Assembly: GCA_963787675.1 (NCBI GenBank)
Contig: CAWBDV010000011.1
Span: forward strand, 1 to 64,000
Direction of reading: 5' to 3'
Length of the DNA stretch: 64,000 bases
DNA from: JAJPKK01 sp963787675
Lineage (GTDB): Bacteria; Pseudomonadota; Alphaproteobacteria; Rhizobiales; Xanthobacteraceae
This document shows, piece after piece, positions 1 through 9,023 of this stretch. The stretch's first letter is position 1; every line of letters begins with the position of its first letter. Under the pieces are notes generated by a model. It searched no databases, was not told where the DNA came from, and worked only from the letters and a program-made list of their open reading frames with translations. Made by a program: the position numbers and the translations under genes.

Positions 1-144
1 CAACTAGCTCAATCGATTTGTGTGTGGGAGATGTTTCTCCACAATTTCCTAATACCGGGGTCTGGCTGCAGTATTACGACGCGAAATCTACCGATAGCGG
101 TCGTTAGTTAAACCGCCTAGTGGCATTTGCGCCGTAGTCGCGCG

Positions 145-729
145 TCAAAACACCATCGGTACGACCCGCGCTGTCTGCGCGGCATAGGCGCGGTACTCGT
201 CGCCGAAGGCGGCTTCCATCATGTGTTCCTCGCGACGGACGCGGAACGCGAACAGGGTGCCGAACCCAACGAGCCCGGCGAAACCCGCGATGAAGTTCGG
301 CAGCAGAAAAGCCTGCGCGACTGCCCACAGGAAGAAGGCCGAATACATCGGGTGGCGGACGTAGTGGTAGACCCCGGTGGTGATGAGGCGATGGGATTTG
401 CGGATTTCGAGCGTCACCGACCAGCTGCGGCCGAGGTCGCGGTGCGTCTGGTAGAACAGCACGAGCGAAAGCGCGAACACCGCAGTGCCGAGCCACGCCA
501 GACCCGGCATGAACGCGTAGTCGGCAAAGCGCGGTTCGCCGAACAGCACGTAGATCACCGGAACGATGAACAGGCCGGTGAACGATATCGCCAACAGCAC
601 CCGATCGCGCACGCGGTCGCGCTGCGCCTCGACCGGCGTCTTGCGCGAGCGGCGCTGATGCGGATAGCGGATGATGTACCAGCCGATGATGCCGGCCCAC
701 CACACAAGTTTCGCAACGAACAGGGTCAT
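145..729 (-). CDS. Isoprenylcysteine carboxyl methyltransferase (ICMT/PEMT-like) family membrane protein
   Basis: This 194-residue integral membrane protein has about four or five hydrophobic segments (near residues 3-19, 44-62, 75-95 and 125-150). Its second half carries the ICMT/PEMT signature: TGVYHYVRHPMYSAFFLW, followed by a charged stretch, RREEHMMEAAFGDEYRAY. In that family this part binds S-adenosylmethionine and methylates a small molecule or prenyl-cysteine in the membrane. The bacterial substrate is not known, and NnrU/DUF1295-like proteins look similar. The start overlaps the stop of the upstream hydrolase by four bases (ATGA), so the two genes are probably translated together. 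Confidence 0.8.
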   Translation of the reverse strand: MTLFVAKLVWWAGIIGWYIIRYPHQRRSRKTPVEAQRDRVRDRVLLAISFTGLFIVPVIYVLFGEPRFADYAFMPGLAWLGTAVFALSLVLFYQTHRDLGRSWSVTLEIRKSHRLITTGVYHYVRHPMYSAFFLWAVAQAFLLPNFIAGFAGLVGFGTLFAFRVRREEHMMEAAFGDEYRAYAAQTARVVPMVF

Positions 730-2060
730 GACAGGGGAGCGGACGACGCTGTTGATGGCGCGGCTGTTGATGACGCGGCTGTCGATGCCGAGGCTGTTGT
801 TGGCGCCATCGTTGACTCCGCTGGCGACGCGGCCGCGCCGCGCAGCGAACCATCGTCAGCAAAGAAGTCCGCCGGGCCGTTGGGCGCGTCGACCACCTGA
901 CGGAACGGCAGCGGCCCGCCCAACAGCATGAAATAGTCGTAGGGCGTGCGCCGCTCGTTCGCCATGACGAACTGGTAGTGCATCCGCATGTAGTTGAAGC
1001 GCAGCCGGCGCAGCGTCGCGTCGTCCAGCATTTCGTGAATCTGCACGCGGCGGACCGCTACCCCGCTCGGCTCGCGCATGCGATCGATGCGGCAAAGCTG
1101 CACCGGATCGAACTTGTGGAACGAGATGAAGTCGTCACGCGCCTGGTATTCGGCCCAGGCCAGCGACGGTTCGTCGGCAACCCTCCGCGCCGCGGCCCGC
1201 ACCCATTCGCCCTTTGGATGCAGCGCGAGCTTCGGGACCGTTGCGCCGATCGTGAGCACGCACACCGACGGGCCGTGGCGTCCCAACGCCGGATCGGCGG
1301 CGAGCGCGCGCGCCACAAGGTCGATTGCGACAGTGGCGCCGAGACTATGGCCCGCAATGACGATCTCGTCGACATTGCCGCGGCGCGCGCATGCCGTCAC
1401 CCGTTCGGCGAACGCCGCGACGCGCGCCTCCATGTCGGGGCGCCGACCAAGCATCCAGTCGCGGGCGAAAATCCAATCGGCGAACGCCTGGCCGACCCGC
1501 CACCGCTCGCCCGGCCATCGCAGCAGCAGGGCGAACACGAGCACCGCCACGATCACTCCCGCGACGGAGCCCGAAAAGCTCGCCAAGCCGCTCCCGGCCA
1601 TTCCCGCGTGCATCGCGTTGGCAAGCAACCTACCGACTGCAATGGCTGCGATAACCGCGATCACTGCGAACAGAACGACATTCAGGAACGGGATCAGAAA
1701 GAACATCCCGTAGCGCCAGTTCGCCTTGAAGTAACGGCCGGCGGTGCCGGTCGCGATCAGGTCGACGAGCGTCACGAGCCCATCCCACAGCCGGCGCCCT
1801 GCCGGACGCGCCATTTCGGCGCGAACAATATCGCTCCAGTCGAGTTGTTCGTACTGCGTCTCCACCTGCCAACCCGGCCCGGCGACGGTCACGGTCCAAT
1901 GGCCATCGACGCCGCCGTCCTCCCGCAGGGGCGACACTGCCGCCGTCACGTTCCAGGTCGCGGCAAACCGCTTGAGTTCGCGGGCAAACCGCCGATGCAG
2001 GGCAACGACATCATAAGGGTCGAAACCTGATGCATGAAAGAAATGGCGCTTGTGAATCAT
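726..2060 (-). CDS. Membrane-anchored alpha/beta hydrolase (lipase-like)
   Basis: A 444-residue protein with an alpha/beta hydrolase nucleophile elbow, GHSLGATVAIDL, near residues 238-249, preceded by two or three strongly hydrophobic segments at about 117-150 and 160-180. A serine hydrolase acting at the inner membrane is the likely role; the substrate cannot be told. The C-terminal 25 residues are a Ser/Ala/Thr-rich tail. The gene ends four bases inside the methyltransferase start, suggesting a two-gene operon. A smaller possible gene on the other strand at 2030-2233 has no recognisable features and was not called. Confidence 0.7.
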   Translation of the reverse strand: MIHKRHFFHASGFDPYDVVALHRRFARELKRFAATWNVTAAVSPLREDGGVDGHWTVTVAGPGWQVETQYEQLDWSDIVRAEMARPAGRRLWDGLVTLVDLIATGTAGRYFKANWRYGMFFLIPFLNVVLFAVIAVIAAIAVGRLLANAMHAGMAGSGLASFSGSVAGVIVAVLVFALLLRWPGERWRVGQAFADWIFARDWMLGRRPDMEARVAAFAERVTACARRGNVDEIVIAGHSLGATVAIDLVARALAADPALGRHGPSVCVLTIGATVPKLALHPKGEWVRAAARRVADEPSLAWAEYQARDDFISFHKFDPVQLCRIDRMREPSGVAVRRVQIHEMLDDATLRRLRFNYMRMHYQFVMANERRTPYDYFMLLGGPLPFRQVVDAPNGPADFFADDGSLRGAAASPAESTMAPTTASASTAASSTAAPSTASSAPLS

Positions 2061-2504
2061 GGTGCCGGACTACACATCGGAGGACAGGTGCTGGTGGCTC
2101 TGACCTGCCACCGAAGTTCGCGAAGCGGCGCAAAACTCAAAGGCCGGCCGTGGCGAGGCCGGCGGCGGAATCACCGCCATTCGTGACCAAGAATCAAGGG
2201 TCGCAAGAATCAAGGTTGGAAGTGGGACTTTGATGAGGCGCAGTCCCACGCCCCCATGGTCCAGAACGAGATTGTGGCCGTGCTGTGTTGCCTCAGCACC
2301 ACAGTCGGTCGAAAAGTGGTCGGGAACTTGATCGGGATCGTTACCAAGTCGAGAACCAAAACCGTCTGAGATTTATAATGAATTTCCCTTGTGGCGACGT
2401 TTTTAGTTCAACTGAGGAGGCACTTGGACTAGTCTTGCTGATTGGAATTCGTTCTGTGAATGTGCCACCCATGGTCATTCGGTCTGCTGGCAGGAGGTCA
2501 CGCT
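2061..2504. other. Gene-free stretch between divergent transcription units
   Basis: About 440 bases separate the minus-strand hydrolase from dxs. I see no convincing coding region, tRNA or repeat. It should contain the promoters of both flanking units, but no clear sigma-70 pair could be assigned by eye. A good ribosome-binding site, AGGAGGT at 2492-2498, lies at its right end and fixes the dxs start. Confidence 0.5.
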
Positions 2505-4433
2505 TTGTTTGAGCCGTCCAAGACTCCGCTGCTCGACCAGATCAAGACGCCGGACGATTTGCGTCGGTTCGAGCCGGACCATTTGCGGCAGATCGCGGAC
2601 GAACTGCGGGTTGAGCTCGTCAGCGCGGTGTCCCAGACCGGCGGACATCTCGGCGCCGGGCTTGGTGTCGTCGAACTGACGGTAGCGCTGCATTACGTCT
2701 TCGACACGCCGCACGACCGGCTGATCTGGGACGTCGGCCACCAGAGCTATCCGCACAAAATCCTCACCGGACGCCGCGACCGCATCCGCACCTTGCGCCA
2801 GGGCGGCGGGCTTTCCGGTTTCACCAAGCGCGCCGAGAGCGAATACGATCCGTTCGGCGCCGCGCATTCGTCGACCTCGATCTCCGCCGGCCTCGGCATG
2901 GCGGTCGCGAGCAAGATGGAGGACCGCAACAATCGGGTCGTTTGCGTCATTGGCGACGGCGCCATGTCGGCGGGCATGGCCTATGAGGCCATGAACAACG
3001 CCGGTGCGATCGACTCGCGGCTGATCGTCATTCTCAACGACAACGACATGTCGATTGCGCCGCCGGTCGGTGCCATGTCGGCCTACCTGTCGCGGCTATT
3101 ATCCGGCCGCACCTACATGTCGATCCGCGAGATCGGCCGCCAGCTTGCCGCCCGCCTGCCGAAGTTCTTCGAGCAGCGCGCGTTGCGCGCCGAAGAATAT
3201 GCGCGCGGCCTGATCACCGGCGGCACGCTGTTCGAGGAGCTGGGCTTCTATTACATCGGCCCGATCGACGGGCACAATCTGGAGCATCTGCTGCCGGTCC
3301 TGTGCAACGTGCGCGATGCCGACATTGGCCCGATCCTCGTCCATGTGGTGACCCAGAAGGGCAAGGGCTATCCTCCCGCGGAGACCTCCGCCGACAAGTA
3401 TCACGGCGTCGTTGCTTTCGATGTCACGACCGGCGCGCAGGCGAAGTCGAAGCCCGGAGCACCGGCCTACACCAAGGTGTTCGCCGAGAGCCTGATCAAG
3501 GAAGCGAAGAAGGATCCGAAGATCGTTGCCATCACGGCCGCGATGCCGTCCGGCACCGGTCTCGATCTGTTCGGCAAGGCGTTCCCGGAACGCACCTTTG
3601 ACGTCGGTATTGCCGAGCAGCACGGCGTGACGTTCGCGGCCGGGCTCGCGACCGAGGGCTTCAAGCCGTTCGCAGTGATCTATTCGACCTTCCTGCAACG
3701 CGCTTACGACCAGGTCGTGCACGACGTCGCGATCCAGCGGCTGCCGGTACGCTTCGCCATGGACCGCGCAGGCCTCGTCGGGGCCGACGGCCCGACCCAC
3801 GCCGGCTCCTTCGACGTCGCCTATCTCGGTTGCCTGCCCGGCTTCGTGCTGATGGCGGCGGCCGATGAGGCGGACCTTGCCGACATGGTTGCGACCCAGG
3901 TCGCCATCGACGATCGCCCCTCGGCGCTGCGCTATCCGCGCGGCGAAGGGCGTGGCGTGCCGATGCCTGAGGAGGGGAAGCCGCTCGAGATCGGACGCGG
4001 GCGCGTGCTGCGCGAGGGCGATAAAGTGGCGTTGCTGTGTTACGGCGCGCGCCTCGGCGAATGCCTCAAGGCCGCCGACGAACTTGCCGGTTATGGCCTC
4101 TCGACCACGGTCGCCGATGCCCGGTTTGCGAAGCCACTCGACACCGATCTCGTGCTGCGACTTGCCCGCGAGCATGAGGTCATGATCACCATCGAGGAAG
4201 GCTCGATCGGCGGTTTCGGATCGTTCGTGCTGCAGGAACTCGCCGAGCGCGGCGTGCTCGACCGCGGGCTGCGCTTCCGCGCCATGGTGCTGCCTGACGT
4301 CTTCATCGACCAGGACTCGCCGAACGCCATGTACGCCAAGGCCGGCCTCGACACGAGGGGGATCGTTGCCAAGGTGTTCGAGGCGCTCGGCCGCGACGTC
4401 ACCACCGAACGCGTGAAGCTCGCGAAGGCTTGA
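2505..4433 (+). CDS. dxs: 1-deoxy-D-xylulose-5-phosphate synthase
   Basis: Joins pyruvate and glyceraldehyde 3-phosphate to make DXP, the first step of the MEP isoprenoid pathway and a precursor for thiamine and pyridoxal. The thiamine-diphosphate motif is present (GDGAMSAGMAYEAMNNAG leading to LNDNDMSI), as are the transketolase pyrimidine-binding domain (FDVGIAEQHGVTFAAGLA) and the conserved MDRAGLVGADGPTHAG. I prefer the TTG start at 2505, because AGGAGGT lies six bases upstream; that gives 642 residues, the usual family length. An in-frame ATG at 2460 has no good binding site. It heads a row with tlyA and an RNA methyltransferase, an order common in Rhizobiales. Confidence 0.96.
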   Translation: MFEPSKTPLLDQIKTPDDLRRFEPDHLRQIADELRVELVSAVSQTGGHLGAGLGVVELTVALHYVFDTPHDRLIWDVGHQSYPHKILTGRRDRIRTLRQGGGLSGFTKRAESEYDPFGAAHSSTSISAGLGMAVASKMEDRNNRVVCVIGDGAMSAGMAYEAMNNAGAIDSRLIVILNDNDMSIAPPVGAMSAYLSRLLSGRTYMSIREIGRQLAARLPKFFEQRALRAEEYARGLITGGTLFEELGFYYIGPIDGHNLEHLLPVLCNVRDADIGPILVHVVTQKGKGYPPAETSADKYHGVVAFDVTTGAQAKSKPGAPAYTKVFAESLIKEAKKDPKIVAITAAMPSGTGLDLFGKAFPERTFDVGIAEQHGVTFAAGLATEGFKPFAVIYSTFLQRAYDQVVHDVAIQRLPVRFAMDRAGLVGADGPTHAGSFDVAYLGCLPGFVLMAAADEADLADMVATQVAIDDRPSALRYPRGEGRGVPMPEEGKPLEIGRGRVLREGDKVALLCYGARLGECLKAADELAGYGLSTTVADARFAKPLDTDLVLRLAREHEVMITIEEGSIGGFGSFVLQELAERGVLDRGLRFRAMVLPDVFIDQDSPNAMYAKAGLDTRGIVAKVFEALGRDVTTERVKLAKA

Positions 4434-4575
4434 GCCGCGGAATCCGCAAGCTGTGGCCGTACACGACTGGCGTGACGTTGAGCCGTCGCGCCGGCGAAGC
4501 TATATCAATCAAGATTTCTGAGCAGCGAGCGCCTTGACGTTCGTTGTCGCGCGTCTGCTTTCGCGGAATTCACCA

Positions 4576-5322
4576 ATGCCTGATGCGCCCGCGCCCGGCC
4601 GACGGCGCGCCGATATCGTTCTCGTAGAACGCGGCCTGTTCGAGAGCCGTGCCAAGGCCCAGGCGGCGATCGCAGCTGGCCTGGTCACCGCCGACGACGC
4701 ACCGGTGCGCAAAGCCTCCGATGCCATCGCGCCGGATGCGGCGCTCGCGGCGACCCCCGCATTTCCGTGGGTGTCGCGCGGCGGCGTCAAGCTGAGCGAC
4801 GCGCTCGACCGCACGGGCGTGGACGTCGCCGGGCACGTCTGTCTCGACATCGGCGCATCGACCGGCGGCTTCACCGAAGTGCTCGTCGCGCGCGGTGCAC
4901 GACGCGTCTATGCAGTCGATGTCGGCACAGGTCAGCTTCACGGCCGGCTACGCGGGCGTCCCGACATCGTGTCGATGGAAGGCACCGACATTCGCACCCT
5001 CGACCCAAGCCGCTTCGCGGAGCGGCCGGACATTGTCACCATCGATGTGAGCTTCATCTCGCTCAAGCTGGTGCTGCCGGCGGCACTCGCGCTGGCGACG
5101 CGCCCGGCGAAACTCCTTGCGCTGATCAAGCCACAGTTCGAAGCGTCCCGCTCGCGCATCAAGAACGGGATCGTGCGTGACGCGGCCGTCCACCAAGCGG
5201 TCTGCGCCGATATTGCGGAGTTCGCCACAGCGCTCGGATGCACCAGCATTGCGGTATTTCCTTCGCCGATCACAGGAGGCGACGGCAATCGCGAGTTCTT
5301 CCTCGCCGCCGGGCTTGATTGA
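4576..5322 (+). CDS. tlyA: TlyA-family rRNA 2'-O-methyltransferase
   Basis: An S4 RNA-binding domain (ADIVLVERGLFESRAKAQAA) at the N-terminus is followed by an FtsJ/RrmJ-type methyltransferase fold with the SAM-binding motif CLDIGASTGGFTEVLVARGA and the later motif PDIVTIDVSFISLK. TlyA proteins methylate cytidines of 16S and/or 23S rRNA; older annotations call them hemolysins. The start at 4576 gives 248 residues, close to the family norm; an upstream ATG at 4534 would add 14 unconserved residues. It lies 142 bases after dxs and nine bases before the next gene. Confidence 0.92.
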   Translation: MPDAPAPGRRRADIVLVERGLFESRAKAQAAIAAGLVTADDAPVRKASDAIAPDAALAATPAFPWVSRGGVKLSDALDRTGVDVAGHVCLDIGASTGGFTEVLVARGARRVYAVDVGTGQLHGRLRGRPDIVSMEGTDIRTLDPSRFAERPDIVTIDVSFISLKLVLPAALALATRPAKLLALIKPQFEASRSRIKNGIVRDAAVHQAVCADIAEFATALGCTSIAVFPSPITGGDGNREFFLAAGLD

Positions 5323-5331
5323 GAGCCGCTG

Positions 5332-6582
5332 ATGGTCGAGCGGCTGGTCATCGATGATATCGGCCGTCGCGGTGATGGCATCGCGCACGCGGCATCGGAT
5401 GCCATCTACGTTCCCTATGCCCTGCCCGGAGAGACTGTCGAGGTCGGACCATGGCTTGGACACCCGGATCGCCGCGCGCTGTTGCGTGTCGAGACCGCAA
5501 GCCCTGCGCGGATAGAGCCTATCTGCCCCCACTTCGGCACCTGCGGCGGCTGCGCGCTCCAGCATTGGGCGGCCGCGGATTATCGCGCCTGGAAACGCGG
5601 GCGCGTCGTTGAGGAACTCGGCCGCGTCGGCATCGATGTGCCGGCCGGCGACCTTATCGACGCCCACGGCGATGGCCGCAGGCGCGCCGTGCTGCATGCG
5701 CGCCGAAGCGATCATGATGTCCTTGAGGTCGGCTTTGCGGCACTCCACGCCCATCGCATCGTGCCGATCGATCGCTGCCCGATCCTCGCTCCAGGTCTTG
5801 CCGGCGCGATCAATGCCGCCTGGGCGATCGCCGAGGTTCTGCAGGGCGTCGGCAAGCCGCTCGACATCCAGGCGACGGCAACCGATGTCGGCATCGATAT
5901 CGACGTGCGCGGCTCCGGCGCGCTCACGCCGCAGCTCACCACGACACTCGCGCGCATCGCCGAGACCCACCGCCTGGCGCGCATTACGCGGCACGGCGAA
6001 CGCGTCGTCCAGCGCGGCGAGCCGACGATCCGGGTTGGACGCGCGGTCGTAACGCTGCCGCCCGGCGCCTTCCTGCAGGCGACGGCTCTCGGCGAGGAGA
6101 CGCTGGCGCGACTGGTGCTCGGCCATCTTGATGCGGCCGGCCGGCGCGTGAAGACGGTTGCCGACCTGTTTGCCGGCATCGGCCCGTTCGCGCTGCGCAT
6201 CGCCGAACGCGCGCGCGTCGTCGCGGCCGACAGCGATGAGGACGCCATCGATGCGCTGCGCCGGGTAGCAGCGGCGACGACGGGGCTCAAGCCAATCGAC
6301 GCGCAGCGGCGCGATCTCTTCCGCCGCCCGTTCGTCGCCGCCGAGTTGACCGGCTGCGATGCCGTCGTATTCGATCCGCCCCGCCAGGGAGCCGAGGCTC
6401 AGGCCCGCGAACTCGCCAAGAGCCGCATCAGTACGATCGTCGCCGTGTCGTGCAATGCCGCAACATTCGCCCGCGATGCCAAAATCCTGATCGACGGCGG
6501 CTATCGCCTCGACGAGGTGACGCCGGTCGACCAGTTCCGCTACTCCTTCCACGTCGAGATCGTCGCGCGATTTTCGCGATAG
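5332..6582 (+). CDS. TrmA/RumA-family RNA (uracil-5-)-methyltransferase
   Basis: A 416-residue class I methyltransferase for uridine in rRNA (RlmD/RlmC type) or tRNA. A short TRAM-like N-terminal domain is followed by the iron-sulfur site CPHFGTCGGC (CX5CX2C) with a fourth cysteine in DRCPIL. The SAM motif DLFAGIGPFALRIAE, the DPPRQGAE motif and the catalytic cysteine in VAVSCNAATFARD are all visible. The Fe-S site makes the 23S rRNA RlmD/RlmC branch more likely than TrmA. It follows tlyA by nine bases, so both RNA-modifying enzymes are probably co-transcribed. Confidence 0.9.
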   Translation: MVERLVIDDIGRRGDGIAHAASDAIYVPYALPGETVEVGPWLGHPDRRALLRVETASPARIEPICPHFGTCGGCALQHWAAADYRAWKRGRVVEELGRVGIDVPAGDLIDAHGDGRRRAVLHARRSDHDVLEVGFAALHAHRIVPIDRCPILAPGLAGAINAAWAIAEVLQGVGKPLDIQATATDVGIDIDVRGSGALTPQLTTTLARIAETHRLARITRHGERVVQRGEPTIRVGRAVVTLPPGAFLQATALGEETLARLVLGHLDAAGRRVKTVADLFAGIGPFALRIAERARVVAADSDEDAIDALRRVAAATTGLKPIDAQRRDLFRRPFVAAELTGCDAVVFDPPRQGAEAQARELAKSRISTIVAVSCNAATFARDAKILIDGGYRLDEVTPVDQFRYSFHVEIVARFSR

Positions 6583-6643
6583 AGAGGCGTATCGCTGCGC
6601 AGCGACTTGCGCTTCAATGATGCGCCATCAGCCGGAGCACGAT

Positions 6644-7537
6644 ATGCACAGTGGCGCGATCAAATTCGGCAACCTTGCCGGCCGGTCGGGTTCAGGAATC
6701 ATCCTCACGGTCCTGCTAGCGCTTGCTTTGATGAATATGCCCTCGCCTGCCGCGGACAATGCCGGACGTTACGCCGACCTTCCCGGCGTAAAGCTGTGGT
6801 TCACCGACACAGGTGGTGGCGGCGTGCCGATCGTGCTGCTCCATGCGAACACCGGCACCAGCGCGGTGTGGGAACGTCAGGCCGCAGCGTTCTCGGAGGC
6901 CGGGTACCGGGTCATCGCGTTCGACCGGCGCGGATGGGGACGCAGCACAGCAGCGCCCGAAAGCGGCCCGCAGCCGGGCAGCATCGCCGGCGATCTTGAT
7001 GCGCTCGCCGACCATCTCAAGCTCGATCGCTTTCATCTCTTGGGGGTTGCCGGCGGCGGCTTCGCGGCCCTCGATTATGCGGCATGGCGGCCGCAGCGAC
7101 TGCGCAGCCTCGTGGTGGCCGCGAGTACGGGACAATTTTCCGAGCCGCAGATGCGCGAGTTCGTGGCGCGGCTCGAAATTCCAGGCCTGCGCCAGCTACC
7201 CGCGGTCTATCGCGAAGTCGGCCCAGGCTATCGCGGCGGCAACCCCGACGGCACCAAGCACTGGATCGAGATCGACGAGCACGCCCAGCAGCCGGGCGCC
7301 CCGTCGCAGCCGCTCCGCACGCCGAACACTTTTGCCAAACTCGCCGAAGTGACGATGCCAACGCTGGTGATGGCGGCCGATTGCGATCTTCTTGCGCCGC
7401 CGGCCTTGATGCGCCTGTGGGCAGCGCATTTGAAGGACCACGATTGGGCCGTCATCGGTGAGTCCGGGCATTCGATCGCGTGGGAACAGCCGGAACAATT
7501 CAATGCCAAGGTGCTTGATTTCATTGGGCGGCATTGA
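6644..7537 (+). CDS. Exported alpha/beta hydrolase-fold protein lacking the serine nucleophile
   Basis: A 297-residue protein with an N-terminal signal-like segment (SGIILTVLLALALMNMPSPA) and the fold's landmarks: VLLHANTGTSAVW for the oxyanion loop, ADCDLLAPP for the acid region and GESGHSIAWEQP for the histidine. The nucleophile elbow reads GVAGGG, with alanine where the family has serine or aspartate. It may therefore not be an ordinary esterase. GGAG at 6634 supports the start at 6644; an ATG at 6617 is also in frame. It follows the RNA methyltransferase by about 60 bases. Confidence 0.78.
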   Translation: MHSGAIKFGNLAGRSGSGIILTVLLALALMNMPSPAADNAGRYADLPGVKLWFTDTGGGGVPIVLLHANTGTSAVWERQAAAFSEAGYRVIAFDRRGWGRSTAAPESGPQPGSIAGDLDALADHLKLDRFHLLGVAGGGFAALDYAAWRPQRLRSLVVAASTGQFSEPQMREFVARLEIPGLRQLPAVYREVGPGYRGGNPDGTKHWIEIDEHAQQPGAPSQPLRTPNTFAKLAEVTMPTLVMAADCDLLAPPALMRLWAAHLKDHDWAVIGESGHSIAWEQPEQFNAKVLDFIGRH

Positions 7538-7633
7538 ATGACGGGCATTGAATACGACAACCTACCGTCCACCTCGAAATCGGCGTGGATTTTCGATATA
7601 TCGTTTCATGCATAACGGAGAGACGGGTTACCG

Positions 7634-8158
7634 ATGATATCGAGGCGGTGCAGGCCATTCGGGATTGCGTTTGCCGTCATGTTCGCGGCGATCGTCGCTG
7701 CGCGCGGTGACGACACTGACGCCCGATTCCGCTCCGGTCTCGCCGCCTTCAACGAGGGTGCTTACGAGCGCGCCCAATCGGTGTGGGCGCCGCTTGCGGC
7801 GGCGGGCGATGCCCGCTCGCTCACCAGTCTCGGATTCATGGTGTATTCGGGGCGTGGAAGCGCCATCGACCGGGCGCGGGCGGCCGAATTGTTCGCGCGA
7901 GCCGCCGACCGGGGGGAGCCGACCGCGCAGCTCTTTCTCGCGCTGATGTACTTCAAGGCAGACGGCCTGCCGGCCAATCCGCCTCTCGCGTTGATGTGGG
8001 TCGAACTCGCTCTGTCCGGTGGACAACCCGACGCTTTCCTGTGGCGCGATGCCATCATCCAGGAATCGACCGCAGCGCAGCGGGATGAGGGCTGGCGCCT
8101 GCTCGCCAAATGGCGTGAAACGCACGGCAAACCTGCCGGCGCGAACAGCGGAAAATAG
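7634..8158 (+). CDS. Secreted Sel1-repeat (TPR-like) protein
   Basis: A 174-residue protein with a signal peptide (cleavage probably after VAARG) and two or three Sel1-like repeats: RAQSVWAPLAAAGDARSLTSLG, RAAELFARAADRGEPTAQLFL and LALMWVELALSGG. Sel1 repeats form helical solenoids used for protein-protein contacts, often in the periplasm. No catalytic residues are evident and the partner is unknown. It stands alone between the hydrolase gene and the molybdenum hydroxylase operon. Confidence 0.75.
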   Translation: MISRRCRPFGIAFAVMFAAIVAARGDDTDARFRSGLAAFNEGAYERAQSVWAPLAAAGDARSLTSLGFMVYSGRGSAIDRARAAELFARAADRGEPTAQLFLALMYFKADGLPANPPLALMWVELALSGGQPDAFLWRDAIIQESTAAQRDEGWRLLAKWRETHGKPAGANSGK

Positions 8159-8264
8159 GCCACGCCCACACCTCACGGGCGCAGAACGGGGTGCGACATC
8201 GCCGCCTGACCGTGCCGTTCCGATTGCCGATGCGTCTTAATTGTGGTTGATTTTGAAAATCTCT

Positions 8265-8305
8265 AAACTCGCCGCCCTGAGCGAGTTTGCCGTGCCCACG
8301 GCAAA
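8265..8305 (+). promoter_or_regulatory. Two overlapping inverted repeats in the leader of the molybdenum hydroxylase operon
   Basis: AAACTCGC (8265-8272) pairs perfectly with GCGAGTTT (8281-8288), and TTTGCCGTG (8286-8294) pairs perfectly with CACGGCAAA (8297-8305). The two stems share bases 8286-8288, so they cannot both form fully. They end about 12 bases before the ribosome-binding site AAGGAGGG of the first subunit gene. This arrangement could be an attenuator, an RNA switch or protein operators; no function is shown. Confidence 0.45.
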
Positions 8306-8326
8306 ACAAATTCACAAGGAGGGACC

Positions 8327-9022
8327 ATGGAGCACTATCTTCCCCCCGATACTCGCATCGTTGATGCGAATCTCGACTACAAGGCGCTTGCTGCGCAGGA
8401 CCCGCCTTGGACGCCACCGCCGCCACAACCACGGACTCCGGGCGCGAATCGCCGTGACTTCATCAAGGCGGTGATTGCCTCCGGAGCAGCTGTCTCCGCG
8501 CTGAGCTACACGATGGGTGGCCGCGGCGCCCGCGCCCAGGGTGCGGCCGCAACGCCGGAGCGGCTCCTCTCCATCAACGTCAACGGCCAAGTACGCCGGG
8601 TCGACGCGACCGCGAATGAGACCCTCGCGATGACGCTGCGCTACAAGCTCGGCCTCACCGGCACCAAGCTCGGTTGCGACCGCGGCGAATGCGGCGCCTG
8701 CACCGTGCTGATCGACGACGTGCCGATGCATTCGTGCTCGACGCTGACGCACTCGCTGCGCGGACGAAAAGTCACCACGATCGAAGGCCTCGAAGGCCCG
8801 AAGGGCGAACTGCATCCGATGCAGAAGGCGTTCGTCGAGGAGCTGGCACCGCAATGCGGCTTCTGTACCCCCGGACAGATCATATCCGCGGTCGGATTGC
8901 TCAAGGTCAATCCAAAGCCGACGCGCGACGAGGTGCGCCTTGCACTCTCCGGCAACCTCTGTCGTTGCGGAGCCTATGATCATTATCTCAATGCGGTGAT
9001 GCGCGCCGCCCGGGAGGCGTGA
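8327..9022 (+). CDS. Molybdenum hydroxylase, [2Fe-2S] small subunit with Tat signal (PaoA-like)
   Basis: A 231-residue electron-transfer subunit of a xanthine-dehydrogenase-family enzyme. A Tat signal (NRRDFIKAVIASGAAVSAL) lies at about residues 40-60, after an unusual 40-residue leader. Two 2Fe-2S sites follow: the ferredoxin type (LGCDRGECGACTVLIDD ... SCSTL) and the helical type (QCGFCTPGQI ... GNLCRCGAYDHY). E. coli PaoA, of the periplasmic aldehyde oxidoreductase PaoABC, has the same Tat-plus-two-cluster design, so the folded complex is probably exported to the periplasm by this subunit. AAGGAGGG precedes the start. The large subunit gene follows after one base. Confidence 0.92.
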   Translation: MEHYLPPDTRIVDANLDYKALAAQDPPWTPPPPQPRTPGANRRDFIKAVIASGAAVSALSYTMGGRGARAQGAAATPERLLSINVNGQVRRVDATANETLAMTLRYKLGLTGTKLGCDRGECGACTVLIDDVPMHSCSTLTHSLRGRKVTTIEGLEGPKGELHPMQKAFVEELAPQCGFCTPGQIISAVGLLKVNPKPTRDEVRLALSGNLCRCGAYDHYLNAVMRAAREA

Positions 9023-9023
9023 G

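Noticed and set aside
2030..2233. Small plus-strand frame at the start of the membrane hydrolase
   Set aside because: Arg/Pro-rich shadow-like composition with no upstream ribosome site.
4948..6552. Long antisense frame opposite tlyA and the RNA methyltransferase
   Set aside because: Composition is that of a shadow of GC-rich coding sequence; both sense genes are clear family members.
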